Part shown: one piece after another, positions 17,618 through 27,580 of the stretch
Layout: each line of letters begins with the position of its first letter
Numbering within the stretch: position 1 is the first letter of the stretch
Assembly (NCBI RefSeq): GCF_047556435.1
Contig: NZ_CP180210.1
Location: 1,736,001-1,800,000 of the forward strand
Direction of reading: 5' to 3'
Origin: Alteromonas sp047556435
GTDB lineage: Bacteria; Pseudomonadota; Gammaproteobacteria; Enterobacterales; Alteromonadaceae
DNA length: 64,000 bases
Position numbers and translations under genes: made by a program
Notes under the pieces: model-generated
The model's input: only the letters and a program-made list of their open reading frames with translations
Told to the model about the DNA's origin: nothing
The model's database searches: none

Positions 17618-18242
17618 TATCGACATTATTAAGTCCGACGCACCGATAGCCAGATTGATACTGGGTCACGGTGCAGGTGCCGGCAAGCAATCTGACTTCA
17701 TGCAGGATGTGGCGCACCGGCTATCGGCAGCGCACATTGAAGTGGTATTGTTTGACTTTCCGTATATGCAGACGATAACGGCAACAGGGAAAAAGCGTCC
17801 GCCAGACAAAGCGGAAAAGTTACAGTCTCATTTTAAAGCATTAAAACAACATGTTGACGACACCCACCCGGCCTTACCGACGTTTATTGGTGGAAAGTCG
17901 ATGGGCGGGCGCATGGCAACACTCATTGCCGATGAGCTGGAAATACAAGGCGTGGTGGTTTTTGGCTATCCTTTTCACCCACCGGGAAAACCAGAGAAAA
18001 CCCGCACGGATCATCTCGGCGCAATAACCACGCCCATTTGCATCATTCAGGGAGAACGTGACACCTTCGGTACCAAAGAGGATATTCAGGGCTATGATCT
18101 TGGCGTACAGGTGAAATGCCACATACTCGAAGATGGCGATCACAGTCTCAAACCACGGAAAAAAAGTGGCTTTACTTACGAGCATCACATTGAGCAAGCC
18201 TGTAATATTGCGCAGGCATTTATTAAAAAGCGGAGTCATTAA
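17607..18242 (+). CDS. Alpha/beta hydrolase, KANL3/Tex30-like
   Basis: A 211-residue alpha/beta hydrolase of the dienelactone hydrolase-related, Tex30/KANL3-like type. It opens with the strand and oxyanion region LILGHGAGAGKQSDFM, has the nucleophile elbow GGKSMGGRMA (Ser near residue 97), an acid in IIQGERDTFG and the catalytic His in LEDGDHSLKP. Substrate is unknown. It overlaps gcvA by 11 bases and shares one base with the next start, so the four genes gcvA to rlmM are tightly coupled. Two adjacent ATG codons could serve as start. Confidence 0.85.
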   Translation: MMFDIDIIKSDAPIARLILGHGAGAGKQSDFMQDVAHRLSAAHIEVVLFDFPYMQTITATGKKRPPDKAEKLQSHFKALKQHVDDTHPALPTFIGGKSMGGRMATLIADELEIQGVVVFGYPFHPPGKPEKTRTDHLGAITTPICIIQGERDTFGTKEDIQGYDLGVQVKCHILEDGDHSLKPRKKSGFTYEHHIEQACNIAQAFIKKRSH

Positions 18243-18631
18243 TGCAAACTGTGGTTGTAGTAGCGGCGTTCAGCGCGCTAACTGCCGTTATGCTTGGCGC
18301 TTTTGGGGCGCATGGCCTTAAAGGCGTATTATCAGCCAGTGAGCTCAATACCTTTGAGATTGCCGTGCGCTATCAGATGTACCACGGGCTGGCTATGCTG
18401 GTACTGCCAGTATTAACCAACGTTGTGGCACGCCCCTGGTTGCGGCGAGCTGCCATTGCATTTGGCGTTGGCATCGTGCTGTTCAGTGGCAGCCTGTATT
18501 TACTGATTTTCACTGGCAGCAAATGGTTTGGCCCGGTTACTCCCTTGGGAGGCGTGGCCTTCATGGTGGGGTGGATCATGCTGGTAGTCGGAGTTTATAA
18601 GTATAGCGGTGCAGGTGAACATCATGGCTGA
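18242..18631 (+). CDS. DUF423 family membrane protein (YgdD-like)
   Basis: A 129-residue integral membrane protein with about four helices. The DUF423 signature AVMLGAFGAHGLKGVLS is at residues 15-31, followed by YQMYHGLAMLVLPVL and the C-terminal TPLGGVAFMVGWIMLVVGVY. Function is not established for this family. Its start overlaps the previous stop by one base (TAATG), and it overlaps rlmM by eight bases, as in other gammaproteobacteria where it precedes rlmM. Confidence 0.93.
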   Translation: MQTVVVVAAFSALTAVMLGAFGAHGLKGVLSASELNTFEIAVRYQMYHGLAMLVLPVLTNVVARPWLRRAAIAFGVGIVLFSGSLYLLIFTGSKWFGPVTPLGGVAFMVGWIMLVVGVYKYSGAGEHHG

Positions 18632-19703
18632 ATTACTGGCTTATTGCCGTGCAGGCTATGAGAATGACACCGCCGCTGAGCTTACCGCAGCGACAGCGCA
18701 ACGAGGGGCTTATGGTTATCCGGTGTTGCAGTCTGATTCCGGCTACGTCAGTTTTCCGCTTTATCAGCAAGAGGATCTTCACACACTGGCCAACACGCTT
18801 GCGGTCGCAGATACCATTTTCCCTCGTCAGTTAATTGCCGTCACGCAGACTCATGACGCGTTGGATAAGCAGGACCGCATCACGCCGATTCTGGAAACGG
18901 TGCGCGATATCAAAGAAATCATCGGGATGTCAGGCAATGTGCTGGTAGAATATGCCGATACAGAGGATGGCAAACAGCTGGCAAAGTTTTGTCGTAAATT
19001 TGTGGTGCCCTTACGTCAGGCGCTTCGCGGCGCCGGACTTCTGACTAAGAAGGAGTCGGATAACAAGCCGTTCATCCACGTATTTTTCACTGACTTCGAT
19101 ACCTGCAAAATTGGCTACAGCCTGCCGCAGAGTCGCAATCCCGCCCCAATGGGCATTCACCGGTTAAAGTTTCCGAGTGACGCACCGAGCCGCTCGACAC
19201 TCAAACTGGAAGAAGCCATTGTGACCATGCTGGATGCGCATCAGCGTGAGCAGGTGCTGCGTGCAGGTGGTCGTGCTGTGGATCTGGGCGCATGCCCGGG
19301 CGGATGGACATATCAGTTGGTGCAGCGGGAAATGTACGTAGAGGCCGTGGATAACGGGCTAATAGCTGATAGTTTAATGAAAACCGGACTGGTTGGGCAT
19401 TTTGCCGAGGATGGATTTACCTATCGTCCTGAATATGGCCGCGTAGACTTACTGGTTTGCGACATGATTGAACAACCTGACCGGGTGGCCCGGCTAATGG
19501 GCGACTGGCTGGTAAAGCAGCTTGCCGACCACGCAATATTCAATCTGAAATTGCCGATGAAAAAAAGGTACGACACGGTTGTTGATGCGCTCACGTTATT
19601 AACGCAAAGAATGACACAGGCGAAAATTGCATTTAACCTTCGGGCCAGACACCTGTATCATGACCGCGATGAAATTACCGTAACGGTAGTTCGACACGAA
19701 TAG
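18624..19703 (+). CDS. rlmM: 23S rRNA 2'-O-ribose methyltransferase RlmM
   Basis: RlmM methylates C2498 of 23S rRNA (E. coli numbering) using SAM. An N-terminal THUMP-like domain (about 1-180) is followed by a Rossmann methyltransferase domain with DLGACPGGWTYQL near residue 220, VDLLVCDMIEQP and FNLKLPMKKRY, supplying the K-D-K-E type catalytic residues. The ATG at 18624 has AGGTGA upstream. At 359 residues the length agrees with the family. Confidence 0.95.
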   Translation: MAELLAYCRAGYENDTAAELTAATAQRGAYGYPVLQSDSGYVSFPLYQQEDLHTLANTLAVADTIFPRQLIAVTQTHDALDKQDRITPILETVRDIKEIIGMSGNVLVEYADTEDGKQLAKFCRKFVVPLRQALRGAGLLTKKESDNKPFIHVFFTDFDTCKIGYSLPQSRNPAPMGIHRLKFPSDAPSRSTLKLEEAIVTMLDAHQREQVLRAGGRAVDLGACPGGWTYQLVQREMYVEAVDNGLIADSLMKTGLVGHFAEDGFTYRPEYGRVDLLVCDMIEQPDRVARLMGDWLVKQLADHAIFNLKLPMKKRYDTVVDALTLLTQRMTQAKIAFNLRARHLYHDRDEITVTVVRHE

Positions 19704-19859
19704 GTCATTCTCCCTATCAGACAACCCGATTTAAGAATCGCTTCTTAAAATCGTTCAAGTTGTTGAAATTAAAGAATTATATTGAAATGTGGCGCGGATC
19801 CGCTGGATAAGTTTTATTCTTTCTGCGGAAAAAGGTGTAAATCTGGTACTAAGATCCTT

Positions 19860-19865
19860 TATAAT
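19860..19865 (+). promoter_or_regulatory. Perfect -10 element upstream of the EF-G gene
   Basis: TATAAT lies 40 bases before the ATG of the EF-G gene. The -35 region is weak (TGTAAA at 19836-19841, 18-bp spacing). The region between rlmM and this site is AT-rich and shows no ORF. Confidence 0.55.
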
Positions 19866-19904
19866 CCCGCCGTTTTTTTACTCTGAACCAACGAAAGTGA
19901 ACTA

Positions 19905-21989
19905 ATGGCAGACTTATCTCTTTACAGAAATATTGGTATTTTCGCCCACGTAGACGCGGGGAAAACAACCACGACAGAACGTATATTGAAACTTACCGGT
20001 AAAATCCACAAAACCGGTGAAGTACACGATGGTGAGTCAACAACTGACTTTATGGAGCAGGAAGCGGAGCGTGGTATTACTATCCAGTCAGCCGCTGTTA
20101 CCTGTGAGTGGAAGAACCACCGCCTGAACGTAATTGATACTCCTGGACACGTTGACTTCACGGTTGAAGTTTACCGTTCACTGAAAGTACTGGACGGTGG
20201 TATCGGCGTATTCTGTGGTTCTGGTGGTGTTGAGCCGCAGTCAGAAACCAACTGGCGCTATGCTAACGAATCAGAAGTATCTCGTATTATCTTCGTGAAC
20301 AAGCTGGACCGTATGGGTGCAGACTTCTATCGTGTTGTTGGTCAAGTCAAAAAAGTACTGGGCGCGACGCCGCTGGTAATGACCCTTCCAATCGGTATTG
20401 AAGATGATTTCGTAGGTGTTGTAGATGTACTTGAGAAGAAAGCGTACGTCTGGGACGACACAGGACTTCCGGAAAACTACGAAGTTAAAGACGTACCTGC
20501 CGACATGGTAGACAAAGTAAACGAATACCGTGAAATGCTGGTTGAGACTGCGGTTGAGCAGGACGACGACCTGATGATGGCTTACATGGATGGCGAAGAG
20601 CCGTCTATTGAAGACCTGAAGCGTTGTATCCGTAAAGGTACCCGTGACCTGGCATTCTTCCCAACATTCTGTGGTTCTGCGTTCAAGAACAAAGGTGTTC
20701 AACTGGTACTGGATGCGGTTGTTGATTACTTGCCTTCACCTACGGAAGTTGACCCTCAGCCACTGACTGACGAAGAAGGTAACGAAACTGGCGAGCACGC
20801 TATCGTTTCTGCAGACGAGCCTCTACGCGCTCTGGCATTTAAGATCATGGACGACCGTTTCGGTGCGCTGACTTTCGTACGTATTTACTCTGGTAAATTG
20901 AAGAAAGGTGACACCATTCTTAACTCTGCGACAGGTAAAACTGAGCGTGTTGGCCGTATGGTTGAGATGCAGGCAGATGAGCGAAATGAATTAAGCGCTG
21001 CACAAGCTGGTGATATTATCGCGATTGTAGGTATGAAGAATGTGCAGACTGGTCACACACTGTGTGATCCTAAGCACCCTTGTACCCTTGAAGCGATGGT
21101 ATTCCCTGAGCCGGTAATCTCAATTGCTGTAGCACCTAAAGATAAAGGTGGTTCAGAGAAGATGGGTATTGCTATCGGTAAAATGGTGGCAGAAGATCCT
21201 TCTTTCCGCGTTGAAACTGATGAAGATTCTGGCGAAACCATTCTTAAAGGTATGGGTGAGCTTCACCTGGATATCAAAGTTGACATCCTGAAGCGTACCT
21301 ACGGTGTTGAACTGGTTGTGGGTCAGCCTCAGGTTGCTTACCGTGAGACTATCACGCAGCAAGTTGAAGACAGCTACACGCACAAGAAGCAGTCTGGTGG
21401 TTCTGGTCAGTTCGGTAAGATTGATTACCGTATCAAGCCAGGCGAGCAGAATTCAGGCTTCACGTTCACCTCTTCTGTTGTTGGTGGTAACGTACCTAAA
21501 GAATTCTTCCCTGCCATCGAAAAAGGCTTTAAGGGCATGATGGAAGAAGGCCCGGTTGCCGGCTTCCCTGTGCTGGACGTTGAAGTTGAACTGTTCGATG
21601 GTGCATTCCACGCCGTTGACTCATCAGCTATCGCGTTCGAAATTGCAGCGAAAGGTGCATTCCGTCAGTCTATGCCTAAAGCAGGCCCACAGCTTCTTGA
21701 GCCAGTGATGAAGGTTGACGTGTTCACACCTGAAGATCACGTTGGTGATGTAATCGGTGACCTTAACCGTCGTCGCGGCATGATCAAAGATCAGGAAGCG
21801 GGCGTAACAGGCGTGCGTATTAAAGCAGACGTACCTCTGTCAGAGATGTTTGGTTACATCGGTCACCTGCGTACGATGACATCAGGTCGTGGTCAGTTCT
21901 CTATGGAGTTCAGCCACTACTCAGCATGTCCTCAGAACGTCGCTGACAAAGTGATTGAAGAAGTAAAAGCGCGTAAAGAAAAGAAATAA
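19905..21989 (+). CDS. fusA: Translation elongation factor G, short paralogue
   Basis: EF-G drives ribosomal translocation with GTP. G1 is AHVDAGKTTTTERIL near residue 14, G3 is DTPGHVDFTVEV and G4 is VNKLDRMGADF. Domains II-V are complete, with the domain IV loop and a normal C-terminus. It stands alone rather than in the rpsL-rpsG-fusA-tufA operon, and at 694 residues it is slightly shorter than the operon type. It therefore looks like the second EF-G found in several marine gammaproteobacteria. The gene reads as codon-biased, in keeping with high expression. Which paralogue carries most translocation cannot be told from sequence. Confidence 0.92.
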   Translation: MADLSLYRNIGIFAHVDAGKTTTTERILKLTGKIHKTGEVHDGESTTDFMEQEAERGITIQSAAVTCEWKNHRLNVIDTPGHVDFTVEVYRSLKVLDGGIGVFCGSGGVEPQSETNWRYANESEVSRIIFVNKLDRMGADFYRVVGQVKKVLGATPLVMTLPIGIEDDFVGVVDVLEKKAYVWDDTGLPENYEVKDVPADMVDKVNEYREMLVETAVEQDDDLMMAYMDGEEPSIEDLKRCIRKGTRDLAFFPTFCGSAFKNKGVQLVLDAVVDYLPSPTEVDPQPLTDEEGNETGEHAIVSADEPLRALAFKIMDDRFGALTFVRIYSGKLKKGDTILNSATGKTERVGRMVEMQADERNELSAAQAGDIIAIVGMKNVQTGHTLCDPKHPCTLEAMVFPEPVISIAVAPKDKGGSEKMGIAIGKMVAEDPSFRVETDEDSGETILKGMGELHLDIKVDILKRTYGVELVVGQPQVAYRETITQQVEDSYTHKKQSGGSGQFGKIDYRIKPGEQNSGFTFTSSVVGGNVPKEFFPAIEKGFKGMMEEGPVAGFPVLDVEVELFDGAFHAVDSSAIAFEIAAKGAFRQSMPKAGPQLLEPVMKVDVFTPEDHVGDVIGDLNRRRGMIKDQEAGVTGVRIKADVPLSEMFGYIGHLRTMTSGRGQFSMEFSHYSACPQNVADKVIEEVKARKEKK

Positions 21990-22007
21990 GCTTTTCTGAT
22001 GTGTTTC

Positions 22008-22035
22008 AAAAGCCCGCGTAACTGCGGGCTTTTTT
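22008..22035 (+). terminator. Rho-independent terminator after EF-G
   Basis: The stem AAAAGCCCGC/GCGGGCTTTT with a six-base loop is followed by a T-run, 18 bases past the EF-G stop. The following sequence up to the MFS gene (22036-22279) shows no ORF. Confidence 0.9.
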
Positions 22036-22279
22036 GTGCGTGGAAGCCTGAAGCGGCTGAGGGGAACAACACTGTCGCAAAACATGTGGATCTGGTTACA
22101 TCCTATCCCACTTAGATACATGAACCTCACAATCGCGTTCTCAGCCAGCAAGAATGCAAAGCAGCACACAAATACTGCTTATCTGTAGTATTGCATCCCG
22201 ATTATTAGCAAATCATTCGTTTTTCATTGTCAAAACTGCGCGAATTTGTCTTTGCGAAAGATGAATTATCTCTTACCCT

Positions 22280-23611
22280 TTGGGTTTTACTCTTTTTAAG
22301 CGGGCCAGACGGTTGCGGGCGTTTTTTTCTTTATATCTCACAAATCTTTTTCTTGTTGGGGGCACGGGGTTACTTACTACTTACCTTGCGCTGTATCTGG
22401 GACAAAAAAACGTATCCACATTCTGGGTAGGCTTGCTGACTTCCTGTTATTACGTTGGCCTGTTACTTGGCTCCAAGCTGGGCTATCACCTGATAAAATC
22501 TGTCGGTCACATACGCTCCTTTGGTGCCTGTACCGCGATGGTGACGGCTTGTGTTGCGTTGCACGGCGTTTCAGATAATCTTTATCTTTGGTTAGCGCTG
22601 CGGCTGGTTGTCGGTACCGGCATGATGTGTAATTTTATGGTGTTGGAAAGCTGGCTTAATGAACAGGCCAGTCACGAACATCGCGGCCGGGTGTTTTCAC
22701 TGTATATGATTACATCCTATCTTGGCACCGTTCTCGGGCAGTTGGCACTGGCGCAGTTCCCCGAGTTGGGATATGCCCCGCTGTTTCTGGTTTGTTTCGC
22801 TATTGCCGTGGGGATCGTGCCCATCTCGCTCACCCGACGTATTCACCCTAAACCCTTAAAGCCGATGGACGTTGGATTCTTCAGTTATTTCACTCTGATC
22901 CCTCAGTCATTAACCGCTGTGTTATTTGCAGGCATTATCAACGGCAGTTTTTATGGTCTGGCCCCGGTTTTTGCCAGTCAGGCTGGGTTTGATGCCTCCG
23001 GTATTGCGACGTTTATGTCAGTGACGATTTTTGCCGGACTGGTGGCACAGTGGCCGATGGGGATGTTATCTGACCGCGTTCGCCGCAGTGTACTGATTCG
23101 CACTAATGCCGTAATACTGGTTGTGGTGTGTGGCGCGCTTTTCATACTGCCGCTTTCTCAGCAGGCTATGCTGGTGCTGACGTTTATTTTCGGCTTATTC
23201 GCTTTCACGCTGTATCCGCTATCTTCCGCTCTTGCTAATTCGCGGGTATCAGACGAAGACCGTGTGGGCGTGTCTTCGGCGTTGCTGGTAGCTTTCGGCG
23301 CTGGGGCGGGGCTGGGATCAGCGTTGCTGGCACAGGTGATGGTGTATTTGGGCCATACTGCACTTTATGGCGCCACGTCGCTGCTTTGTATGCTGATGTT
23401 TGGCGTGCTGTCAGTCATTAATTACAGGCAAAAGGCAGAGAAACCTAAGCACGCCGATTATGTGGTGAGTGCATCTGATATTACGACTTCGCCGTTGGCA
23501 GCGGCAATGGATCCCAGAATTGAAGAGGCCACAGCGCAGGACCAGTTACTGGTAGTTGAACACGACGACACTGGCGTAAATGAGCACGAAACGATCCGGG
23601 AAGCGCGATAG
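22280..23611 (+). CDS. MFS transporter, YcaD-like
   Basis: A 12-helix major facilitator permease. The first helices run from LYLTNLFLVGGTGLLTTYLALYL, and the cytoplasmic loop has ESWLNEQASHEHRGRVFSLYM, typical of the YcaD-type subgroup. The C-terminal half begins near residue 210 (LIPQSLTAVLFAGIINGSFYGLAP). A hydrophilic tail of about 50 residues ends the protein. Substrate is unknown. The start is uncertain: the frame has no upstream ATG, and TTG codons at 22280 and 22313 are the candidates, neither with a strong ribosome site. Confidence 0.85.
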   Translation: MGFTLFKRARRLRAFFSLYLTNLFLVGGTGLLTTYLALYLGQKNVSTFWVGLLTSCYYVGLLLGSKLGYHLIKSVGHIRSFGACTAMVTACVALHGVSDNLYLWLALRLVVGTGMMCNFMVLESWLNEQASHEHRGRVFSLYMITSYLGTVLGQLALAQFPELGYAPLFLVCFAIAVGIVPISLTRRIHPKPLKPMDVGFFSYFTLIPQSLTAVLFAGIINGSFYGLAPVFASQAGFDASGIATFMSVTIFAGLVAQWPMGMLSDRVRRSVLIRTNAVILVVVCGALFILPLSQQAMLVLTFIFGLFAFTLYPLSSALANSRVSDEDRVGVSSALLVAFGAGAGLGSALLAQVMVYLGHTALYGATSLLCMLMFGVLSVINYRQKAEKPKHADYVVSASDITTSPLAAAMDPRIEEATAQDQLLVVEHDDTGVNEHETIREAR

Positions 23612-23633
23612 CGCTGACTGCTGTGAGATGTTC

Positions 23634-25685
23634 TTACCCCGGCGGGGTTGATGGTTTCGCATCGGTGCCATTAGTAGAAAGGGAAGCGCGTAGCGTCTTC
23701 AACGCTGTTTTCATGTCGATTAATATCGATTGCGGACGTTGTTGCGGTGCGTATTCAAGCGTTTCAAACCCGCCGATAAGGCGATGTAATGCGAGTGCAG
23801 CCTCGTCAGAGAGATGCAAAGACACGGCGTCTTCATACTCTCGCAAAGCACGTTGATTTCTGGCTATGCCGGTATGGCGAAAGAGCACCTTTTCTGCACG
23901 GTTGATAAGCTTTCGGTGAGCGGGAATGTCGTTTGCCCGCCAGCGTGGCAAAAAATAAACACCAAGGATAGCGGCAATCCCCGCCACGACTGACAGAAAG
24001 AACAGGGTCAGTCGCCATAAGGTGATTTCACCGAGTATACGTTCGAGCAGATTTTCCCGACTTTCAGCGTCGAAGCCCAGTACCCAGCGACTCCAAAGAT
24101 AATCCGCATTAGCCATAAACAAGCGCAATGAGTCCATCATCGGCAACGAGTACAGACCGCTGAAAGGGGATTCAGACAGTGATTCTCCACTTTCTTCAAG
24201 CGCTTGCTGCAAACCAAAACTGACCCGTGCCGGTGACACGATACTGGTAGGATCGAAACGCACCCATCCTTGTTCTCCTAACATCGCTTCAATCCAGGCA
24301 TGGGCATCATACTGTCTGACACTCAGCACGTTATCTTTGAGTTCTTCTCCACCATGGTATCCGGTAACGAGGCGTGCAGGTATGCCCGCCAGCCTCAGCA
24401 CGTATGCCATTGCACTGGCATAGTGAGTACAAAAGCCCGCCTGTCTGTCGAATAAAAACGTGTCCACCGGGTTAACTGGCATGGGATCCGGGTTTAACGT
24501 ATAGCGAAATTTCTGTTCTACAAAGAAGTTCATTACCTGGCGGATGAATACACGATCATCAGCATACTGCTTTCGAAGTTCCGCCACCCATTCCCGGGTA
24601 GCCGGATTGCCGCTGTCGGGTAACTGAAGGTTTAACCGGCTATCCATGTTCAGCAGCGTCTGATTCAGTGGCGTACGGGGAAAAGATCGCAGCCGGTAGG
24701 CGCGTTTACTCATCAGCGGTTGTGATGCAATTAGCTGATAATCTGCACTTTGCCAGATATAATCCCGGCTCGCTTGGGTGTGCGCAACGGCTACATCAAT
24801 ACCATACAGCCAGGATTTGCCGGTTGCCTCAGCAATCACCTGATAATCATAAAAAGGGCCTGTTGTCTCAGGCGTAAACTCCTGCCCAAATAGTTTGTAC
24901 TGTGCCCGAATCTTGCGGCGGGTATCGCTGACCGACCAGCTTTTACCGTCAAAATGCTCCATTGTAATGGCCCGCCAATAGCGGTCCTGGGCTGCAGGCA
25001 GCGCATTTTCGAAGGTCGCGTTAAATGCCAGCTCATCGGACTGTGAGAGGCTGGCTATATCACCTGGTGTGACGGTATCTGATAACCCGGTGGTAGCGCT
25101 CTTAGCTGTTGGCATTTTCCACAGTGGTGGCAGTTGCGGCAAAATAAGGAAAAGAATGACGGCAATGGGGAGGGCCTGAAGCGACATCACTGCCAGCTTT
25201 CGCAACTGCCGAAGCAGCGGCATGCCAGGGGAGAATAATGAAGCCAGCGCAACCAGCAAGCCTACCTGCATCGCCAGGTAAAATGCTGTGGCGCTCATCG
25301 ACTGACTAAAGATAAATCCGCAACCTATCAGGAACAAACTGCTGGCAAACATCTGTAAGAAGTCTTTTTTGCGACTCATCAGCATGAGCTTGAGAGAGCA
25401 GGCCATCACCAACAGATTTATCATAGATAGCAACAAGCCTAAATCCAGGCTAAACCACGCCAGCGTAACACCACACAACAGTGCCAGCAGATTCACCGTA
25501 CGACTGCTTGGGGCATGGTTATACCACCCCAGATAGAGAGCGACCCGCACCAGCGCTGCGCAACCAGACAGGATAAGCACCCAAATTTGTAACGGGCTAT
25601 ACAGACTAACACTGACAATAAAAAACAGGATGGCCAGGATCAGACTGGCGCGATGTCCGGCAATGGGAAGACGTAGTGCCGTCAT
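23634..25685 (-). CDS. Transglutaminase-like membrane protein (TgpA/DUF3488)
   Basis: The N-terminal third (about 1-200) is a bundle of membrane helices of the DUF3488 type. A periplasmic transglutaminase-like domain follows, with Cys in QAGFCTHYA (near residue 418), His in DAHAWIEA (near 461) and Asp in FDPTS (near 476). A last helix (LFFLSVVAGIAAILGVYFL, about 567-585) leads to a cytoplasmic DUF4129-like tail. TgpA of Pseudomonas is the nearest characterised relative; the natural substrate is unknown. The gene overlaps the DUF58 gene by four bases, and a moxR gene starts the same operon. Confidence 0.92.
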   Translation of the reverse strand: MTALRLPIAGHRASLILAILFFIVSVSLYSPLQIWVLILSGCAALVRVALYLGWYNHAPSSRTVNLLALLCGVTLAWFSLDLGLLLSMINLLVMACSLKLMLMSRKKDFLQMFASSLFLIGCGFIFSQSMSATAFYLAMQVGLLVALASLFSPGMPLLRQLRKLAVMSLQALPIAVILFLILPQLPPLWKMPTAKSATTGLSDTVTPGDIASLSQSDELAFNATFENALPAAQDRYWRAITMEHFDGKSWSVSDTRRKIRAQYKLFGQEFTPETTGPFYDYQVIAEATGKSWLYGIDVAVAHTQASRDYIWQSADYQLIASQPLMSKRAYRLRSFPRTPLNQTLLNMDSRLNLQLPDSGNPATREWVAELRKQYADDRVFIRQVMNFFVEQKFRYTLNPDPMPVNPVDTFLFDRQAGFCTHYASAMAYVLRLAGIPARLVTGYHGGEELKDNVLSVRQYDAHAWIEAMLGEQGWVRFDPTSIVSPARVSFGLQQALEESGESLSESPFSGLYSLPMMDSLRLFMANADYLWSRWVLGFDAESRENLLERILGEITLWRLTLFFLSVVAGIAAILGVYFLPRWRANDIPAHRKLINRAEKVLFRHTGIARNQRALREYEDAVSLHLSDEAALALHRLIGGFETLEYAPQQRPQSILIDMKTALKTLRASLSTNGTDAKPSTPPG

Positions 25686-26653
25686 GCAATGGCTCCTACC
25701 GGTGCATAGCGGGCAAGTGCAGTTAAACAGCGATGTTTATGATTGTCTCCGGAGTCTGGTTCAATGGTTTGTCTACCCAGCTTGAGGCCGAAGCTAACCC
25801 GTTGTTCACTGAGAGTGATGATCTGAAATGCCAGTTTGCCCAAAGCCGTTTCAAGATCGTCTGATCCAGTCAGGCTAAGATAACCCATCTTTGCCTGTTG
25901 CTGACTGAACTCTTTGCTTACCCAGTCGCCGCCTTTCGCGACATGCTTCCAGGCTACCCGGTGAACGGGTTCTCCTGGAATATAGCTTCTCAGTGCGAAA
26001 AAATCATCGTGACCCGCTTGCTCTGTAGTGTTGCTGCCCTCGTCATGGCCCTCCTCCAGAAACACGACTTTACATGGTATAGGGGCGGGATACACCACCA
26101 GCGTCTGATTAAAATCCAGGTGTGTCCAGCAACGGAAGAGGCCCAGAGGATATTCATTGCTGAGGGTCACTCTGGGAAGTGGGTACACACCTCGGGTGCT
26201 GGTAAAATAGGGCAGAGTGAGATGCCCGTTATGCTCAGCAAGTTCACTGGTGATGCCGTCATCCTGTTGCCACCACGAAACCGTAAACAGGCCGTCTGGC
26301 ATTTGTGGTTTTCCTGGTTGTTGGCATTGCAGTGTTAACGATGCATGATGACCCGCATAAACCGGCGTTATCGGCAATGCGCGAACATGCAACCTCGCAA
26401 AGTTCTGATAGCTCACAAACAGTGTGATCAGCATTAACGACAGCAGAAAATAGCACAGCAATAACATCAGATTGTTTTGATAATTGGTACCGAGAATAAA
26501 TAAGCTGCCGCAAACCACAATAAAGCCCCAGCCGAATACCGAGGGAAAGATGAAGACTGACTTTAGGTCGAGCGCAAAACGCTGACTGGCGGGAATGCGT
26601 TTTTCCAGCCACTTAAGTGTGCGTCTTTGCAGGGCCCGGGATATTGCGGTCAT
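25682..26653 (-). CDS. DUF58 domain protein
   Basis: Two membrane helices lie near residues 34-80 (FGWGFIVVCGSLFILG and LMLLLCYFLLSLMLITLFVSY). A beta-rich region and the DUF58 core follow, with the signature RSYIPGEPVHRVAWKHVAKGGDWVSKEF near residue 228. DUF58 proteins occur with MoxR ATPases and transglutaminase-like proteins, as here, and are thought to assist assembly of membrane or periplasmic complexes. It begins nine bases after the moxR stop and overlaps the next gene by four bases, so all three are one operon. Confidence 0.9.
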   Translation of the reverse strand: MTAISRALQRRTLKWLEKRIPASQRFALDLKSVFIFPSVFGWGFIVVCGSLFILGTNYQNNLMLLLCYFLLSLMLITLFVSYQNFARLHVRALPITPVYAGHHASLTLQCQQPGKPQMPDGLFTVSWWQQDDGITSELAEHNGHLTLPYFTSTRGVYPLPRVTLSNEYPLGLFRCWTHLDFNQTLVVYPAPIPCKVVFLEEGHDEGSNTTEQAGHDDFFALRSYIPGEPVHRVAWKHVAKGGDWVSKEFSQQQAKMGYLSLTGSDDLETALGKLAFQIITLSEQRVSFGLKLGRQTIEPDSGDNHKHRCLTALARYAPVGAIA

Positions 26654-26662
26654 GCTGTCAGG

Positions 26663-27580
26663 TCAGGCCGCCAGTGGATCAACGCTATCAAGCAGCCGCT
26701 GACTTAACACATCATCTTCAACGTGGGAATCCTGCTGGGCTCGCAACCGATGTTCGGTTACTGCGGTAAAGACAGACTGAACATCTTCAGGAACCACATA
26801 ATCTCGGTCATGCAGGAAGGCCCAGGCTTTGGCTGCTTGCAAGATTGCTTTACTGGCCCGCGGAGAAAGCGGGTTGGGATAACCGGCGTCCTCCCGACTG
26901 TGCACCACCAGTCTTAAAATATAACTGATGACGCTGTCACTGCAGTGTACATCATTGACGGCTGACTGGTGCTTCAGTAAAACCTCTGTAGGGATATGGG
27001 TTTTTAGCGATGATTTCACTCGCTCACTGCCTGACTTCAGCATTGCGTGCTCGGCCTCCCAGCCTGGGTACCCCAGCGAAATGCGCATAAGAAAGCGATC
27101 CAACTGAGATTCTGGTAAAGGATACGTGCCGGACTGGTAACCTGGATTCTGTGTGCCGATAACAAAGAAAGGTGAAGGCAACTGGTGTGTAGTGCCATCA
27201 ATACTCACTTGTTGTTCTTCCATTGCTTCAAGTAACGCGCTTTGGGTTTTTGGGCTGGCACGGTTAATTTCGTCTGCCAGCACTAACTGGTTAAATACCG
27301 GCCCAGGTCTGAATTGAAACTGCTTTTCATGCGCATCGAAAATATTTACACCAAGCATATCAGACGGAAGTAAATCGGAAGTAAACTGGATACGGGAAAA
27401 GTCCAGACCGAAAACACTCGCCAGAGCATGTGACAATGTCGTTTTACCCATTCCGGGCAGATCTTCGATTAGCAAATGGCCATTGGCAAGCAGGCAGGTA
27501 ACAGCCAGCTTCAGTTGTTGTGTCTTCCCGATTACCTGTTTTCCCAGTGCGTCTATGACTGCCTGAAAGTCAGATCTCAT
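26663..27580 (-). CDS. MoxR-family AAA+ ATPase
   Basis: MoxR ATPases are chaperone-like AAA+ proteins linked to metallo- or complex-assembly functions. From the ATG at 27580 (MRSDFQAVIDALGKQVIGK) the Walker A is DLPGMGKTTLSHAL, Walker B is LVLADEINRASPKTQSALLEAMEE, and sensor 1 and arginine finger regions follow (VIGTQNPGYQSGTYPLPESQLDRFLMRI). Its 305 residues are typical. It is first in the moxR-DUF58-tgpA operon and diverges from seqA. Confidence 0.95.
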   Translation of the reverse strand: MRSDFQAVIDALGKQVIGKTQQLKLAVTCLLANGHLLIEDLPGMGKTTLSHALASVFGLDFSRIQFTSDLLPSDMLGVNIFDAHEKQFQFRPGPVFNQLVLADEINRASPKTQSALLEAMEEQQVSIDGTTHQLPSPFFVIGTQNPGYQSGTYPLPESQLDRFLMRISLGYPGWEAEHAMLKSGSERVKSSLKTHIPTEVLLKHQSAVNDVHCSDSVISYILRLVVHSREDAGYPNPLSPRASKAILQAAKAWAFLHDRDYVVPEDVQSVFTAVTEHRLRAQQDSHVEDDVLSQRLLDSVDPLAA

